Numbered from the stretch's first letter, positions 35,669 through 45,159 are shown. The stretch: DNA of 64,000 nt from Anaerosacchariphilus polymeriproducens (GCF_003363435.1 NZ_QRCT01000020.1:28487-92486), one strand, 5' to 3'. Program-made: numbers and translations. The notes: generated by a model from the sequence alone, not told the origin.

Positions 35669-36352
35669 TTAAAAAGGAACAATGATTTCTACATTTTCAA
35701 TTCCTTCTACTTCCTGAATTTCCTCATATATATTATTGTACTCGTTTTCGGCGATTGGAATATAAAATTTAATCTTTAATACAACAGATAACATTTTCCC
35801 TTCCTGCTTTTCCATAACGATATCCTGTATCGTCCCTTTGCTTTCCGGAATCATTCTCGACAACGCTACTAAAATTTTTGTTATATTTTTACAACTAAAA
35901 TCTAAGACCATTTCTTTATGCTTATTTTGATGCATTCTCTTTTCAATTGAATTAAATATTCTAAGAACAACAAAGATTATGACAGTTCCTATAGCAGCAG
36001 CCAATGGATATCCTGCTCCTGCTGCAATTCCCAGACATGCCACTGTCCACACACTTGCTGCAGTTGTAAGACCACGAACCGAAAATCCTTCTCTCAAAAT
36101 TGTACCGGCTCCCAAAAAACCTATCCCGGATACTACCTGTGCCGCCATCCGATTTGGGTCAAAGGAAGACAAGCCCAGAAATTGATAGACTGATAAATAT
36201 CCTGTAATTGTTACAACTGCTGCTCCTACCGAAACCAGTGAAAGAGTTCGGAAACCAGCCGGACGGTTTGCTTTTTCTCTTTCCCATCCAATAATACCAC
36301 CAATAATGATTGCTAATGTTATCCGTAATAATATTTCTTTCCAACCCAACAT
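35669..36352 (-). CDS. MgtC/SapB family membrane protein (second copy)
   Basis: The 227-residue protein has four or five transmembrane helices in its first 135 residues with the family signatures GWEREKANRPAGFRTLSLVS, DPNRMAAQVVSGIGFLGAGT and RGLTTAASVWTVACLGIAAG, followed by a small ACT-like cytoplasmic domain. MgtC proteins affect magnesium homeostasis and virulence; enteric MgtC inhibits the ATP synthase. It lies 22 bases behind a close paralogue. Both are full length, so the pair may form a heteromer or have diverged. Confidence 0.92.
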   Translation of the reverse strand: MLGWKEILLRITLAIIIGGIIGWEREKANRPAGFRTLSLVSVGAAVVTITGYLSVYQFLGLSSFDPNRMAAQVVSGIGFLGAGTILREGFSVRGLTTAASVWTVACLGIAAGAGYPLAAAIGTVIIFVVLRIFNSIEKRMHQNKHKEMVLDFSCKNITKILVALSRMIPESKGTIQDIVMEKQEGKMLSVVLKIKFYIPIAENEYNNIYEEIQEVEGIENVEIIVPF

Positions 36353-36374
36353 GATTATTTCACCTCGATTCTAT

Positions 36375-37049
36375 TTAAATACGTTCCAGATTAATTCCTT
36401 CTATTCCTTTTATTAATGATAAATCCTCCATTAACTCATCAATTTTGATCCGTCCGGCAGATTGAAAAAATTGTATATAAAAGGTTACCCTTACCCGACT
36501 CTCTCCTTCTTCTTTAGCTGAAATATTTTCAAATTTGCCTTCTGTTTCAGAAACTTTTTGATTAAATGTATTCAATACTCTAGTTACATTTTTACAGACC
36601 AGTTCTACACGATACCTTGGATATCTTCCTTTTATAATCCGCTTTCTTAAAATCCGGAATAAGACAAGTATTACAATCACAGAGGAAACCCCTATAACAG
36701 CCAGATTGTAGTAACCTGCTCCAACTGCAATTCCCAGACAGGCTGCAGTCCAAATTCCGGCCGCTGTCGTCAGGCCACGGACTGTGACACCTTCTTTCAT
36801 AATTGTACCGGCGCCTAAAAAACCAACTCCATTAATCACTTGTGCTGCAAGACGATTAGGATCAACCGTTACACTTCCTGCAAAATTATAAGCAGTAAAA
36901 TAACCAACCATTGTAACCATTGCCGCTCCCAGCGTTACCAGGATATGTGTCCGGAAACCGGCCGGCTGTTTTGACATTTCTCTTTCCCAGCCAATCAAAG
37001 CACCAATTATTACTGCAATAACAAGCCGTATTAACAATTCCTTGAACAT
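36375..37049 (-). CDS. MgtC/SapB family membrane protein (first copy)
   Basis: The 224-residue protein shares its helices and signature segments (GWEREMSKQPAGFRTHILVT, DPNRLAAQVINGVGFLGAGT, RGLTTAAGIWTAACLGIAVG) with the next gene, so the two arose by duplication. The C-terminal domains (from about residue 140) differ more than the membrane parts, which would fit different regulatory ligands on the same channel-like core. It is first in the two-gene unit. No magnesium riboswitch is visible in the short leader. Confidence 0.92.
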   Translation of the reverse strand: MFKELLIRLVIAVIIGALIGWEREMSKQPAGFRTHILVTLGAAMVTMVGYFTAYNFAGSVTVDPNRLAAQVINGVGFLGAGTIMKEGVTVRGLTTAAGIWTAACLGIAVGAGYYNLAVIGVSSVIVILVLFRILRKRIIKGRYPRYRVELVCKNVTRVLNTFNQKVSETEGKFENISAKEEGESRVRVTFYIQFFQSAGRIKIDELMEDLSLIKGIEGINLERI

Positions 37050-37077
37050 GTCATCACCCTTTCATTCTAATACAATA

Positions 37078-37111
37078 CATGCAGTTAGTTCCAAATGAAA
37101 CAAACTGCATG
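37078..37111. terminator. Hairpin closing the nine-gene operon
   Basis: CATGCAGTTAGTTCC (37078-37092) and GAAACAAACTGCATG (37097-37111) pair at 13 of 15 positions with a four-base loop, 15 bases after the PHP gene stop. The T-run lies on the plus strand (GTTTTT), so on the minus strand it is a strong hairpin without a full U-tract. Confidence 0.6.
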
Positions 37112-37125
37112 TTTTTATAATTTAT

Positions 37126-37833
37126 TTATCCTCTATCTTGTTTATTTTCTAATTTATTATCTTCGATTGTTATAATTTTATAATTCCTAGTACGAATCAA
37201 TTCCGCAAATTCAAATGTATCCTTAGGTAAAAATGAACTTTGAATTCCTGTTAGTCCTTCATCTCCTTCACGATGACAGTCAGATCCTGCTGTCATTGCC
37301 AGATTATTACGTTTCCCATATTCATAAGCCAAGTCATTAAGACTGTTATGTCTGGGATTTGCATTTAATACTTCTACTCCATCTAAATAAATTGGATCTA
37401 TCGGCACACATTTTTTCCGAAAAGGATGAGCCTGCACGATTACTGCACCTTTCTCTCTTGCCAGCTTCGAAAATTCAACGATTCCCATATCCATAATTTC
37501 TTTTGGATTCGCAAGCAGCTCTTTATCAAAACCATATAATAAATAATCATTTTCATTCTGAGAAAATCGCAGTTCCATACCCATATATACTACTATTCCT
37601 GCTTTTTTCCCTTCTTCTTTCATTCGATAATATCCATCTAGAAAATAATCCACTTTACTTCCCGGCGATTGGATGTCTATACTTTTGTATTTAATTGTAG
37701 CAGCATTATAATGATCGGTCACTGCAATGGCATCATATCCCTTCTCTTTATAAGAATGAATCAATGAATCATAAGTTAGCCTTCCACATTTACTTGTGTG
37801 TTTTGTATGAAGGTGCGTTTCTATTTTATACAT
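37126..37833 (-). CDS. PHP-domain metal-dependent phosphoesterase
   Basis: The 235-residue product has the four PHP motifs: ETHLHTKHTS (residues 4-13), VTDHY (about 38), a QAHPFRK (about 153) and SDCHREGD (about 198), which bind a trinuclear metal centre. Stand-alone PHP proteins include histidinol phosphatase and phosphatases for nucleotides and cyclic phosphates; this one is of the short type. It is the last gene of the kinase/ABC operon, 38 bases behind the EEP-fold gene. Its place beside three other phosphoester hydrolases suggests it works on the imported compound, but the substrate is not known. Confidence 0.9.
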   Translation of the reverse strand: MYKIETHLHTKHTSKCGRLTYDSLIHSYKEKGYDAIAVTDHYNAATIKYKSIDIQSPGSKVDYFLDGYYRMKEEGKKAGIVVYMGMELRFSQNENDYLLYGFDKELLANPKEIMDMGIVEFSKLAREKGAVIVQAHPFRKKCVPIDPIYLDGVEVLNANPRHNSLNDLAYEYGKRNNLAMTAGSDCHREGDEGLTGIQSSFLPKDTFEFAELIRTRNYKIITIEDNKLENKQDRG

Positions 37834-37871
37834 ACTCCTTTTCCCTCTTTCTTAGATGCGTGTTTTTCCTT

Positions 37872-38918
37872 TTATATTTTACACCTAACCGTAATTGCAT
37901 TATGATCAGAGAGCTCTTGACCATCAAACTGTTTGTACCTTTCTCCACCTTCCAATTTTAAATGATCAAATACTGTATCAACTACTTTAGGATCCCAACA
38001 TTGAAGCCCTTTTTGAAAGAACCAATCCAAATTTAAAACAACCTTGCTTCCATCCTGCATAGGTTTCCTACGCGTTATTTTTTTCATAATATTACAGTCC
38101 TCATAAGAATATCCATAATTTAAGGCTGTCTTCATTAAAGGTTCCACTGCTGTTATCATTCCTAAGCAATGTTGCTGTTCTTGTTCCTTTCCTCGAAGAT
38201 ATTCAAAAGGTCCTTTAGAATCACCATCGACCATATTGGTATTCATATCTCCACCAATTAATACAGGCACGTTTCCTAATTTCTTTTCAAGTTCATCTAA
38301 TAAGAATCTTAACTGCCTTTCTCTTCCTTGGGGAGTTGCCCGGTTTTCTAAATGTACACTGCATAACCCCATTCGTTTCCCATCCAATTCGATCTCAGCT
38401 GCAACTGCAACCCGAACACCTATCCGGCAATCCTCTTCTTTATAGAACCATTCATATTCAATTGGCAGATGTATCAGAAATGCATTATATAATGGGTATT
38501 TTGATAAAATCGCGTTTCCATGCATTCCTAATTCATTTTGATTTTTCCCTGCATTTTCTGTTATAAATTCTACACCATAAGCATAATTCATATTTAAAAC
38601 TTTTGCAAGTTCGCGGGTCGTATGTAAATTTAAAGAGCGCTTCATTCCATAATCTAACTCATTCGCCAGTATAATGTCTGCATTTTTAAGTTCCATATGT
38701 TTTAATAAGTAAGGGATTATTCTATCTAATCTGTTTCCTGTCTCCATGTTAAATACAACTGCTGAAAACTCATTTCTGGTACAGGAAGAAAAAGAATTAT
38801 CTACATCAGGTCTTAGAATTTCTGGAAGATTTTTTTTCAGAATTTCCATATGAGTCATCTTCTTTTTTCTCATATCTTCAACTGATTTATAAACTTTATC
38901 TACATTATAATAAATCAT
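37872..38918 (-). CDS. Endonuclease/exonuclease/phosphatase-fold hydrolase
   Basis: The 348-residue protein has an EEP (DNase I-like) fold from about residue 50: FSAVVFNMETGN, NELDYG, GNAILSKYPL, CSVHLENRATPQG, IGGDMNTNM and the closing SDHNAITV, so the metal and catalytic residues are all present. There is no signal peptide, so it is cytoplasmic. The family covers DNases, inositol polyphosphate phosphatases and sphingomyelinases; an intracellular copy in a transport operon more likely cleaves a small phosphodiester or phosphomonoester. The N-terminal 45 residues are a charged extension. It lies 19 bases behind the second HAD gene. Confidence 0.88.
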   Translation of the reverse strand: MIYYNVDKVYKSVEDMRKKKMTHMEILKKNLPEILRPDVDNSFSSCTRNEFSAVVFNMETGNRLDRIIPYLLKHMELKNADIILANELDYGMKRSLNLHTTRELAKVLNMNYAYGVEFITENAGKNQNELGMHGNAILSKYPLYNAFLIHLPIEYEWFYKEEDCRIGVRVAVAAEIELDGKRMGLCSVHLENRATPQGRERQLRFLLDELEKKLGNVPVLIGGDMNTNMVDGDSKGPFEYLRGKEQEQQHCLGMITAVEPLMKTALNYGYSYEDCNIMKKITRRKPMQDGSKVVLNLDWFFQKGLQCWDPKVVDTVFDHLKLEGGERYKQFDGQELSDHNAITVRCKI

Positions 38919-38937
38919 AGCCTCACTCTCTTTCTTC

Positions 38938-39690
38938 CTATCTTTTTTCTAATTCCTCCATGACCGTTACTACTTCTGTAATGTCACTTATAATAAAATC
39001 TGGCTGTATTGCTTTTTCAACCTCAGCATCTTTTCTTTGAGTCAAAAAAGATTTGATTTGTATTGATGCTCCAAAGTTTGCATTTTTCGCACCAGTAATG
39101 TCTCGTGATCTGGTATCTCCAACATAGACACATTCTTCCGGTTTTGCCTGCATCTGATTAAGTGCTATATTAAAAATTTCTTTATTTGGTTTGCGATATC
39201 CTGTTATACTTGATAATGTTACATCCTTAAAATAATCTCTGATTCCATAATCTTCTAAAACATCAAATACCTGATAAAGGCTTGCAGTATTGCTGATAAT
39301 ACCTAATTTGTAGCCTTTGTTCTTTAACTTTTCCAAAGTCTCTATCACACCATCACGCAGCTTGCGTTCAAAATAAGTTACTTCCCACATATGAGCCAGT
39401 TCTTCTGAAATTTCTGCTATTTTTTCTTTATTTAGATCCAGCTTTTTCATGACCCAGTTAGGCCATATTTCTTCAGGCTTTAATTCTATTTGATTGGCCT
39501 CACTAAAAATTCGGTACTCTTCCTTTCCTTCTTTTACCTTACTCCAAAATTCTTCTTTTGTTCCATTTACCTGAATCCCATATTTCTCTAATAGCTTCAG
39601 CATGTTATCTGTAACTTTTATCATCGATTCTGAGGAATATGATATATTCTCTAACGTACCTCCCATATCAAATAAAACTGTAGTAAACAT
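38938..39690 (-). CDS. HAD-family hydrolase (second of a tandem pair)
   Basis: The 250-residue product is a haloacid dehalogenase-type phosphatase: motif I FDMGGTLE (residues 7-14), motif II SNTAS, the lysine in GYRKPNKEIF and motif IV VYVGDTRSRDITGAKNA. A helical cap lies between motifs I and II. The first motif has Gly-Gly after Asp-Met, in place of the common DxDGT; the second aspartate of DxD is replaced by Gly, which would remove the usual general acid and may change the chemistry or specificity. The preceding gene encodes a close paralogue with the same change. Confidence 0.9.
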   Translation of the reverse strand: MFTTVLFDMGGTLENISYSSESMIKVTDNMLKLLEKYGIQVNGTKEEFWSKVKEGKEEYRIFSEANQIELKPEEIWPNWVMKKLDLNKEKIAEISEELAHMWEVTYFERKLRDGVIETLEKLKNKGYKLGIISNTASLYQVFDVLEDYGIRDYFKDVTLSSITGYRKPNKEIFNIALNQMQAKPEECVYVGDTRSRDITGAKNANFGASIQIKSFLTQRKDAEVEKAIQPDFIISDITEVVTVMEELEKR

Positions 39691-39694
39691 GCTA

Positions 39695-40450
39695 TCACCC
39701 TCTTCCGTTTATTTTTTTCATTATTTCAACAACTTCAAATATATCAGTAATTTCATAATCACTTCTAACCGTATCTTTCAATAATTCATCCATCTTATAA
39801 GACTCTTTTGGCAATAGTTGAATGGAAGCACCCAGTTTGGCATTCTTGGCTCCCAAAATATCCTTCGAGATCCGATCACCAACAAAAACACATTCTTCTG
39901 GTTTCGATTTCACCTGATGCATGGCTATCTTATAAATTTCCGGATGAGGTTTGCGATACCCTGTTATACTAGATAATGTCACATCTTCAAAATACTCCCT
40001 GATTCCATAATTTTCTAAACTTTTGAACACTTGATATAAACTTGCAGTATTACTAATTATGCTCAACTTATAACCTTCCTGTTTTAAACACCTAAGCATT
40101 TCTTTCGCACCTTTTCGCAGCCTGCGTTCAAAATAAGTCACTTCCCACATATGAGCTAATTCTTCAGCTATTTCATAAATAATGTTTGTTTCAATATTTA
40201 AGTTTTTAAAAATCCAATCTGACCAAATTTGTTCCGGTTTCAACTCTCTTTTGCATTCTTGGCTATAAGTTTTATACTTTACTCTCCCGTCTATTACCTT
40301 ATTCCAAAATTGTTCTTTCGGATCTTTTATCGAAACACCTTTCTCTGCCAGCTTTTCATATATATGAGAGATTACATTTTCTGCTGTCTTTTGATTGGAT
40401 TCAAGTTCTTCTAACGTCCCTCCCATATCAAACATTACTGTATTTATCAT
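39695..40450 (-). CDS. HAD-family hydrolase (first of a tandem pair)
   Basis: The 251-residue product shares motifs and length with the next gene: FDMGGTLEE, then MWEVTYFERRLRKG, LSIISNTASLYQVF, LSSITGYRKPHPEIY and VFVGDRISKDILGAKNA. I placed the start at ATG 40450, which overlaps the stop of the membrane protein gene in ATGA; the open frame continues to 40735 but that part only mirrors the membrane gene in another frame. As in its twin, the usual second Asp of motif I is Gly. The four-base gap to the twin indicates tight co-translation. Confidence 0.9.
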   Translation of the reverse strand: MINTVMFDMGGTLEELESNQKTAENVISHIYEKLAEKGVSIKDPKEQFWNKVIDGRVKYKTYSQECKRELKPEQIWSDWIFKNLNIETNIIYEIAEELAHMWEVTYFERRLRKGAKEMLRCLKQEGYKLSIISNTASLYQVFKSLENYGIREYFEDVTLSSITGYRKPHPEIYKIAMHQVKSKPEECVFVGDRISKDILGAKNAKLGASIQLLPKESYKMDELLKDTVRSDYEITDIFEVVEIMKKINGRG

Positions 40451-40893
40451 ATTCTCTGCCTCTTTTCTTTTAAAAACCAGCCTTTGTAAAGTCCAACAGA
40501 AAGGATACCTCCCGCTAACATAGGGGCCCAAATATAGGAAACTGCTATATACAAGAATGAATTTCTGCCTGATGGCCCGATTTGATTCCATACACCTACA
40601 ATCAATACTGCACAAATTATAAATAACCAGATATATGCCGCTAAAAATACTCGCTTGTCTTTCATTAGGAAAAAACAGGTAGAGCAAATAACGCTTCCAA
40701 CAAGGCCACATATTCCGGATTCTAACAAAGTACATATCGTTGCCGGAAGGAATCTACTTAAAATATGATCTAATCCAGGCATTAAAAGTCCATAAGTCAA
40801 ACCGTAGATTGCAAAAAAAGCAATACTGAAACAAAAACTATTTAATAGTAATGTACTTTTGACTCTTCCATCTTTCATAAATAAGTTAATCAT
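40447..40893 (-). CDS. Small four-helix membrane protein
   Basis: I do not recognise the family. The 148-residue product has four transmembrane segments (about residues 13-35, 48-72, 83-102 and 110-133), short polar ends, and no signal peptide or catalytic motif. It lies between the substrate-binding lipoprotein gene (30 bases) and the first HAD gene (overlap ATGA), so it is part of the ABC operon. It might be an accessory subunit of the transporter or a membrane partner of the HAD enzymes. Both are guesses from position. Confidence 0.8.
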   Translation of the reverse strand: MINLFMKDGRVKSTLLLNSFCFSIAFFAIYGLTYGLLMPGLDHILSRFLPATICTLLESGICGLVGSVICSTCFFLMKDKRVFLAAYIWLFIICAVLIVGVWNQIGPSGRNSFLYIAVSYIWAPMLAGGILSVGLYKGWFLKEKRQRI

Positions 40894-40923
40894 AGCCGTC
40901 TATCCTTTCTGTTTGAACTTCAT

Positions 40924-42102
40924 TTATTTCTGTAATGATATCCAGAAATCTTCCACATTCACATATGCATTATAAACTTCATCTGCTTTGTATCTAACAT
41001 AATTTATATCTGTTAAAGGTGTGTTCCCTTCTAATGTTTCAACATCTTTTCTTAATGCCCATCCGCCTAAAGTATTAAATGGTTCAAAACCTTTTCCTTT
41101 TCCGTCCTTTTCTCCCATAAGCCAGCGTACGAAAAGCTTTGCTGCCGATTCATGCTCACTTTTATCCACTGTGTATAAGTAATTGATCTGTAGGTTTCCT
41201 ATAAATGGTTTAATGTTTTCAATGGTATTCATTACATACCCATCTGATTCTACTTTTCTCATCTTGGATGATGCAGCAAGTCCAATTGGTGCACTATCCT
41301 GCCCCTTAGTACCTACAGCTTCACAAATTTCGTCACTAGAAGCAGCATATATCAAATCGTTGTTACAGAAACGATACATAAATTCTTCTGCAGCATTTTT
41401 ACATCCTTTACTAAGTACCAGATCTTCACCAAATTCTTCTTTATAGGAAGCTTCTAACTCATCACTTGCGAGCCATAAATTTGTGAATAATGCCATATAA
41501 GTAGAGTCATCCTGTGGATTTCTTGTTATCAGCTTTCCTCTCCACTCTTCTCTGGTCAAATCCCACCAACTATCAATCGGTGCTTTATCATAAACTTCCG
41601 TATTGTAATACCAGAAATACATTTCTGTATATAATGGCATCCCTGTTTCTAGATAAGAACTATCTATGTTTTCACAAATATCTTTCGGATAATAAATCTT
41701 AAGAATATTATTTTTGACATATTCATTCCAAACACTGCCATCTTCATCTTTTAAATGTGCTACATCACAAGTATGAATATCTGCTTTATATTCACGTGAA
41801 ATTTTCTCCAGAACCTCGTTTTGTTTTAAGTCATATACCTCAACTTTTATTTCAGGATATTTCTCCATAAAACTTTCGGCTGCTTTAGGCATACGGCTTG
41901 AAATGGAGTATACATTTAATTTTCCGCCTTCTTTAATCGCTTGTTGATAAAGAGTTTCCGCATCTTCATCTGACATTTCCTGCTTGATTGAATCATTAGA
42001 CGAATCTGATGTTTTTGTATTCTTGTCTTTTCCACCACAACCCGCTAAAGAAGTTACTAACATAAATATCAAACCCATAGCTACAATGTTTTTCTTTAAC
42101 AT
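40924..42102 (-). CDS. ABC transporter substrate-binding lipoprotein
   Basis: The 392-residue protein has a lipoprotein signal with lipobox LAGC (cysteine at about residue 22), a short Ser/Asp/Lys linker and a two-lobed binding protein of the iron(III)/spermidine/sugar-phosphate superfamily (FbpA, PotD and AfuA relatives): GGKLNVYSISSRMPKAAESF, IHTCDVAHLKDEDGS, LITRNPQDDSTYMALF. AfuA-type members bind hexose phosphates, others iron or polyamines. The pair of tyrosines used by FbpA for iron is not obvious to me. It belongs to the operon with two-domain permease and PotA-like ATPase, 40 bases behind the ATPase gene. Confidence 0.9.
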   Translation of the reverse strand: MLKKNIVAMGLIFMLVTSLAGCGGKDKNTKTSDSSNDSIKQEMSDEDAETLYQQAIKEGGKLNVYSISSRMPKAAESFMEKYPEIKVEVYDLKQNEVLEKISREYKADIHTCDVAHLKDEDGSVWNEYVKNNILKIYYPKDICENIDSSYLETGMPLYTEMYFWYYNTEVYDKAPIDSWWDLTREEWRGKLITRNPQDDSTYMALFTNLWLASDELEASYKEEFGEDLVLSKGCKNAAEEFMYRFCNNDLIYAASSDEICEAVGTKGQDSAPIGLAASSKMRKVESDGYVMNTIENIKPFIGNLQINYLYTVDKSEHESAAKLFVRWLMGEKDGKGKGFEPFNTLGGWALRKDVETLEGNTPLTDINYVRYKADEVYNAYVNVEDFWISLQK

Positions 42103-42142
42103 AACTTTTCCTCCTATCCAAAATCATTTGCTTACGTGGCTG

Positions 42143-43261
42143 CTATACTGAATATTTAATCAACTTCTTACTTTCTTGGTCAAATACATTGACTTTGTTG
42201 GGATCAATATACAGCCAAACTTTTTCATTTTCCTTATAATTTGCAATTCCTATTTCCTTTGCTAAAAAGGTAACACCTCCTGCCTTTAATGTAATTAATG
42301 TTTCTGATCCTGCCGGCTGGCTTGTATAAACTTTTGCGGCAAAACACCCTTCCTCCTGTTTTCTTTTTATCTCTATCTGCTCAGGCCTTAATCCAATGAC
42401 ACAAGGAAATTCTTTGTTTTCTCCTCCTTCTTTTTTCAACATACTACTATCAAATACAAACTCACCGAATGAAGAGGTAACAATAAATTTTGATTCTTTT
42501 ACTCTTCCGGTACATTCAGCAAAATTAATTCTTGGGTTACCAATAAAATCTGCAACTCGTAAATCAGCCGGATTATTATAAATTCCAAGTGGTGTATCAA
42601 CCTGAGTCAAGACTCCTTCAAAGAAAATTGCAATTTTGGTAGACATCGTTAACGCTTCTATTTGGTCATGTGTAACATAAACAATCGTGGTACCCATTTC
42701 ATGATGAAGCCGCTTCAGTTCCGTACGCATATCCACCCTCAGCTTTGCATCCAAATTTGAAAGAGGTTCATCCAAAAGTAGTAACTTCGGTGCAGATACA
42801 ATTGCTCTTGCTATCGCAACACGCTGCTGTTGACCACCTGACAACTCTGCCGGATAGCGTTCTTTAAATTGTAAAATCTGCATACGTTCCAGTGCATTTT
42901 CAACCATGCGTTTCATTTCTTCTTTTGGAATTTTTTTAATCGTTAATCCAAACGCAACATTCTCAAACACTGTCATATGCGGCCACAATGCGTAACTTTG
43001 GAATACCAGGTTTAAACCTCTCTTACTGGGAGCTTCATAATGTGCCTCATCACAATTTACAATTTCTTTCTCATCCATGTAAATATAGCCATTTTGTGGT
43101 TTTTCCAAACCGGAAAGAACTCTAAGTGTTGTTGTCTTACCACATCCTGAAGGTCCAAGGAGTGTCATAAAATCTCCGTCTTCAATTTCAAGATTTAAAT
43201 TTTTCAAAACATGATTACTTCCATAAAATTTGTCTATATTTTTCAATACAATTTTTCCCAT
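42143..43261 (-). CDS. ABC transporter ATPase (PotA/FbpC/UgpC type)
   Basis: The 372-residue ATPase has Walker A GPSGCGKTTT, the Q-loop LVFQSYALWPHMTVF, signature LSGGQQQRVAIARAI, Walker B LLLLDEPLSNLDAKLR and switch histidine YVTHDQIEA. From about residue 240 a C-terminal TOBE-type regulatory domain follows (FAECTGRVKE, IGLRPEQIEIK). This type energises importers of polyamines, iron, glycerol phosphates and sugars. It lies between permease and binding-protein genes with gaps of about 40 bases on each side, which suggests separate ribosome sites on one message. Confidence 0.93.
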   Translation of the reverse strand: MGKIVLKNIDKFYGSNHVLKNLNLEIEDGDFMTLLGPSGCGKTTTLRVLSGLEKPQNGYIYMDEKEIVNCDEAHYEAPSKRGLNLVFQSYALWPHMTVFENVAFGLTIKKIPKEEMKRMVENALERMQILQFKERYPAELSGGQQQRVAIARAIVSAPKLLLLDEPLSNLDAKLRVDMRTELKRLHHEMGTTIVYVTHDQIEALTMSTKIAIFFEGVLTQVDTPLGIYNNPADLRVADFIGNPRINFAECTGRVKESKFIVTSSFGEFVFDSSMLKKEGGENKEFPCVIGLRPEQIEIKRKQEEGCFAAKVYTSQPAGSETLITLKAGGVTFLAKEIGIANYKENEKVWLYIDPNKVNVFDQESKKLIKYSV

Positions 43262-43302
43262 CTTACTTCCTCCCTTTCTAATTCATCGCTTCTCTCATCT
43301 TG

Positions 43303-45120
43303 CTACATACTGCTGCTGATATCTGCACCACTTACTTTATTTGTTATGAGATATATCACCAATACAATTGAAAACATAATAACTGCAACCACGTCTGACA
43401 TCTGATTATTATTATTATTAGAGTATTGAAACGCCATATAAGGCAGGGTCGCAAGTTTAGGAGTTATAATCAAAATAATCAAATCCAGTTCTTTCATAAT
43501 ACTGATAAAAATCAGCATCAAACCTGAAATAAATCCGCCTTTCGAAAGAGGAAGGACCACTTTTAGCATCCTTTTCATAAAAGATGCTCCTTCAATATTC
43601 GCTGCTTCTTCAAGCTCCGTTCCAATCTGGATCATATTACTCGTTCCGGCTCTGCTGGCAAAAGGAATGTGTTTAACAACACTGACAACTACCATTAAAG
43701 CCATGCTTCCATATAATGCGGGCACAATTCCATGCCTTGTAGAAAACATCGATAAGTAAATTGCACTAAATGCGATTGATGGTATCAGATAAGGAATAAA
43801 TACTAATTGTTCAATTAACTTTCCAGATACTTTTTTCCGCCCTCTTGAACTTATATATCCCAATATTTGACCTATAATAGTTGCAATTACAGAAGTTACT
43901 ACAACTAAAATCATAGTGTTTTTCACGTTTGTCCAGAATCTCGCATTTCTTAATACTCCCGCTTCTCCTTCCGCGATTGCAGGGTCAGAAGCTCCTATCC
44001 AATAATGGAGTGTGAAATTGGATAAAGAATAATCCCCTGTCTTTTTTAGAAATGTTTCTAAAAATAGAATTGCTATCGGCATAATTACTGCTAATCCAAT
44101 AAATGCGGTTATTAATGCTGTAAATAAACCTCTCCACTTTCCAAGACGAAGCGGTGTAGAACGTCCACCCTTTCCGCCGATTGTCTCGTAAGATTTTCTT
44201 GTTCCAATGATCTTTTGATTTATGTACACTGTCATAGCCGCTATCGTGATTAAAATAATACTAATAGCAAAACCTAAACTTGTATTCTGCTGTTTAATAT
44301 TAGAATAAAGCATAGTTGAAATTGTATAATAATTAATTTTCATTCCCAAGAATGCAGGAACCCCAAATGTTCCTATCGATTTTGAAAAAGTTAAAATAAC
44401 AGAAGAAAGTATTGCAGGCATTACTAATGGTAATGTAATTTTCCTAAGAATCGTAGCTTTACCTGCCCCCTGTATCTCTCCCATTTCTTCTAACTCACTA
44501 TTGATTGATCGTAACGCTGAAGAGGTAAGCAAGTAGGAATAGGCATAGTAGTGAACCGTTAATACACAAATAATAGCAAATGGTCCGTATGCCAGCCAAT
44601 CCGGAGTATTAATTCCTATTCCACTAAGAAATCCAGCGGATCCTCCAACACGTTCATTTCGAAATACTGTCAGCCAAGCCATTGACTTACACCAGGATGG
44701 AATCATATAAGGAATAATTACTGCAAATGAAAAGAACTTTTTAAATGGAAGATCTGTCCTTACCATAAACCACGCAAGTCCTGAACCCAGTGTAATACTA
44801 AAAACCGATACACAGACACCAATCAATAGTGAATTCAATAGTGGCTTATATAATGTAGACATGCTGAACTCACTTGCCAATAATCGCTGCCAGTAATATA
44901 AAGTAAAATCTCCTACCTGTGAACCGGGAATGCGTCTTAATTCGCCCTGTGCTACCTGAAATGTAGAAGTTATCATACTTATTAACGGTACAATAATTAA
45001 ATAAGTAAGAAATACCAATGAAATAAAAACAATTATGTTATATGGATTCGTAAATACATCTTTCAAAATATTCTTTATCCTTTTGGATTTAGAATAACTC
45101 CTCTGTTGATTTTCAATCAT
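43303..45120 (-). CDS. ABC transporter permease with two fused membrane domains
   Basis: The 605-residue protein carries two complete importer membrane domains of about six helices each in one chain. The ATPase-contact (EAA) loops are LEEMGEIQGAGKATILRKIT near residue 205 and LEEAANIEGASFMKRMLKVV near 500. The FbpB-type iron permeases and some polyol or sugar-phosphate permeases are built in the same way. A long polar segment between the halves (about 320-335) connects them. It lies behind the PfkB kinase gene in the same operon. Confidence 0.92.
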   Translation of the reverse strand: MIENQQRSYSKSKRIKNILKDVFTNPYNIIVFISLVFLTYLIIVPLISMITSTFQVAQGELRRIPGSQVGDFTLYYWQRLLASEFSMSTLYKPLLNSLLIGVCVSVFSITLGSGLAWFMVRTDLPFKKFFSFAVIIPYMIPSWCKSMAWLTVFRNERVGGSAGFLSGIGINTPDWLAYGPFAIICVLTVHYYAYSYLLTSSALRSINSELEEMGEIQGAGKATILRKITLPLVMPAILSSVILTFSKSIGTFGVPAFLGMKINYYTISTMLYSNIKQQNTSLGFAISIILITIAAMTVYINQKIIGTRKSYETIGGKGGRSTPLRLGKWRGLFTALITAFIGLAVIMPIAILFLETFLKKTGDYSLSNFTLHYWIGASDPAIAEGEAGVLRNARFWTNVKNTMILVVVTSVIATIIGQILGYISSRGRKKVSGKLIEQLVFIPYLIPSIAFSAIYLSMFSTRHGIVPALYGSMALMVVVSVVKHIPFASRAGTSNMIQIGTELEEAANIEGASFMKRMLKVVLPLSKGGFISGLMLIFISIMKELDLIILIITPKLATLPYMAFQYSNNNNNQMSDVVAVIMFSIVLVIYLITNKVSGADISSSM

Positions 45121-45159
45121 ACAACCGCCCCTTTCCTATTAATTTAATTAATAATATAA

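Noticed and set aside
40451..40735. N-terminal extension of the first HAD protein by 95 residues
   Set aside because: The extension lies inside the membrane protein gene in another frame, has an odd composition with many Cys and Trp, and lacks family similarity; the ATG at 40450 gives the normal HAD start.
40924..45120. Iron(III) importer FbpABC
   Set aside because: The subunit layout matches, but the binding protein lacks an obvious iron tyrosine pair and the neighbours are kinases and phosphatases, so an iron role was not assigned.
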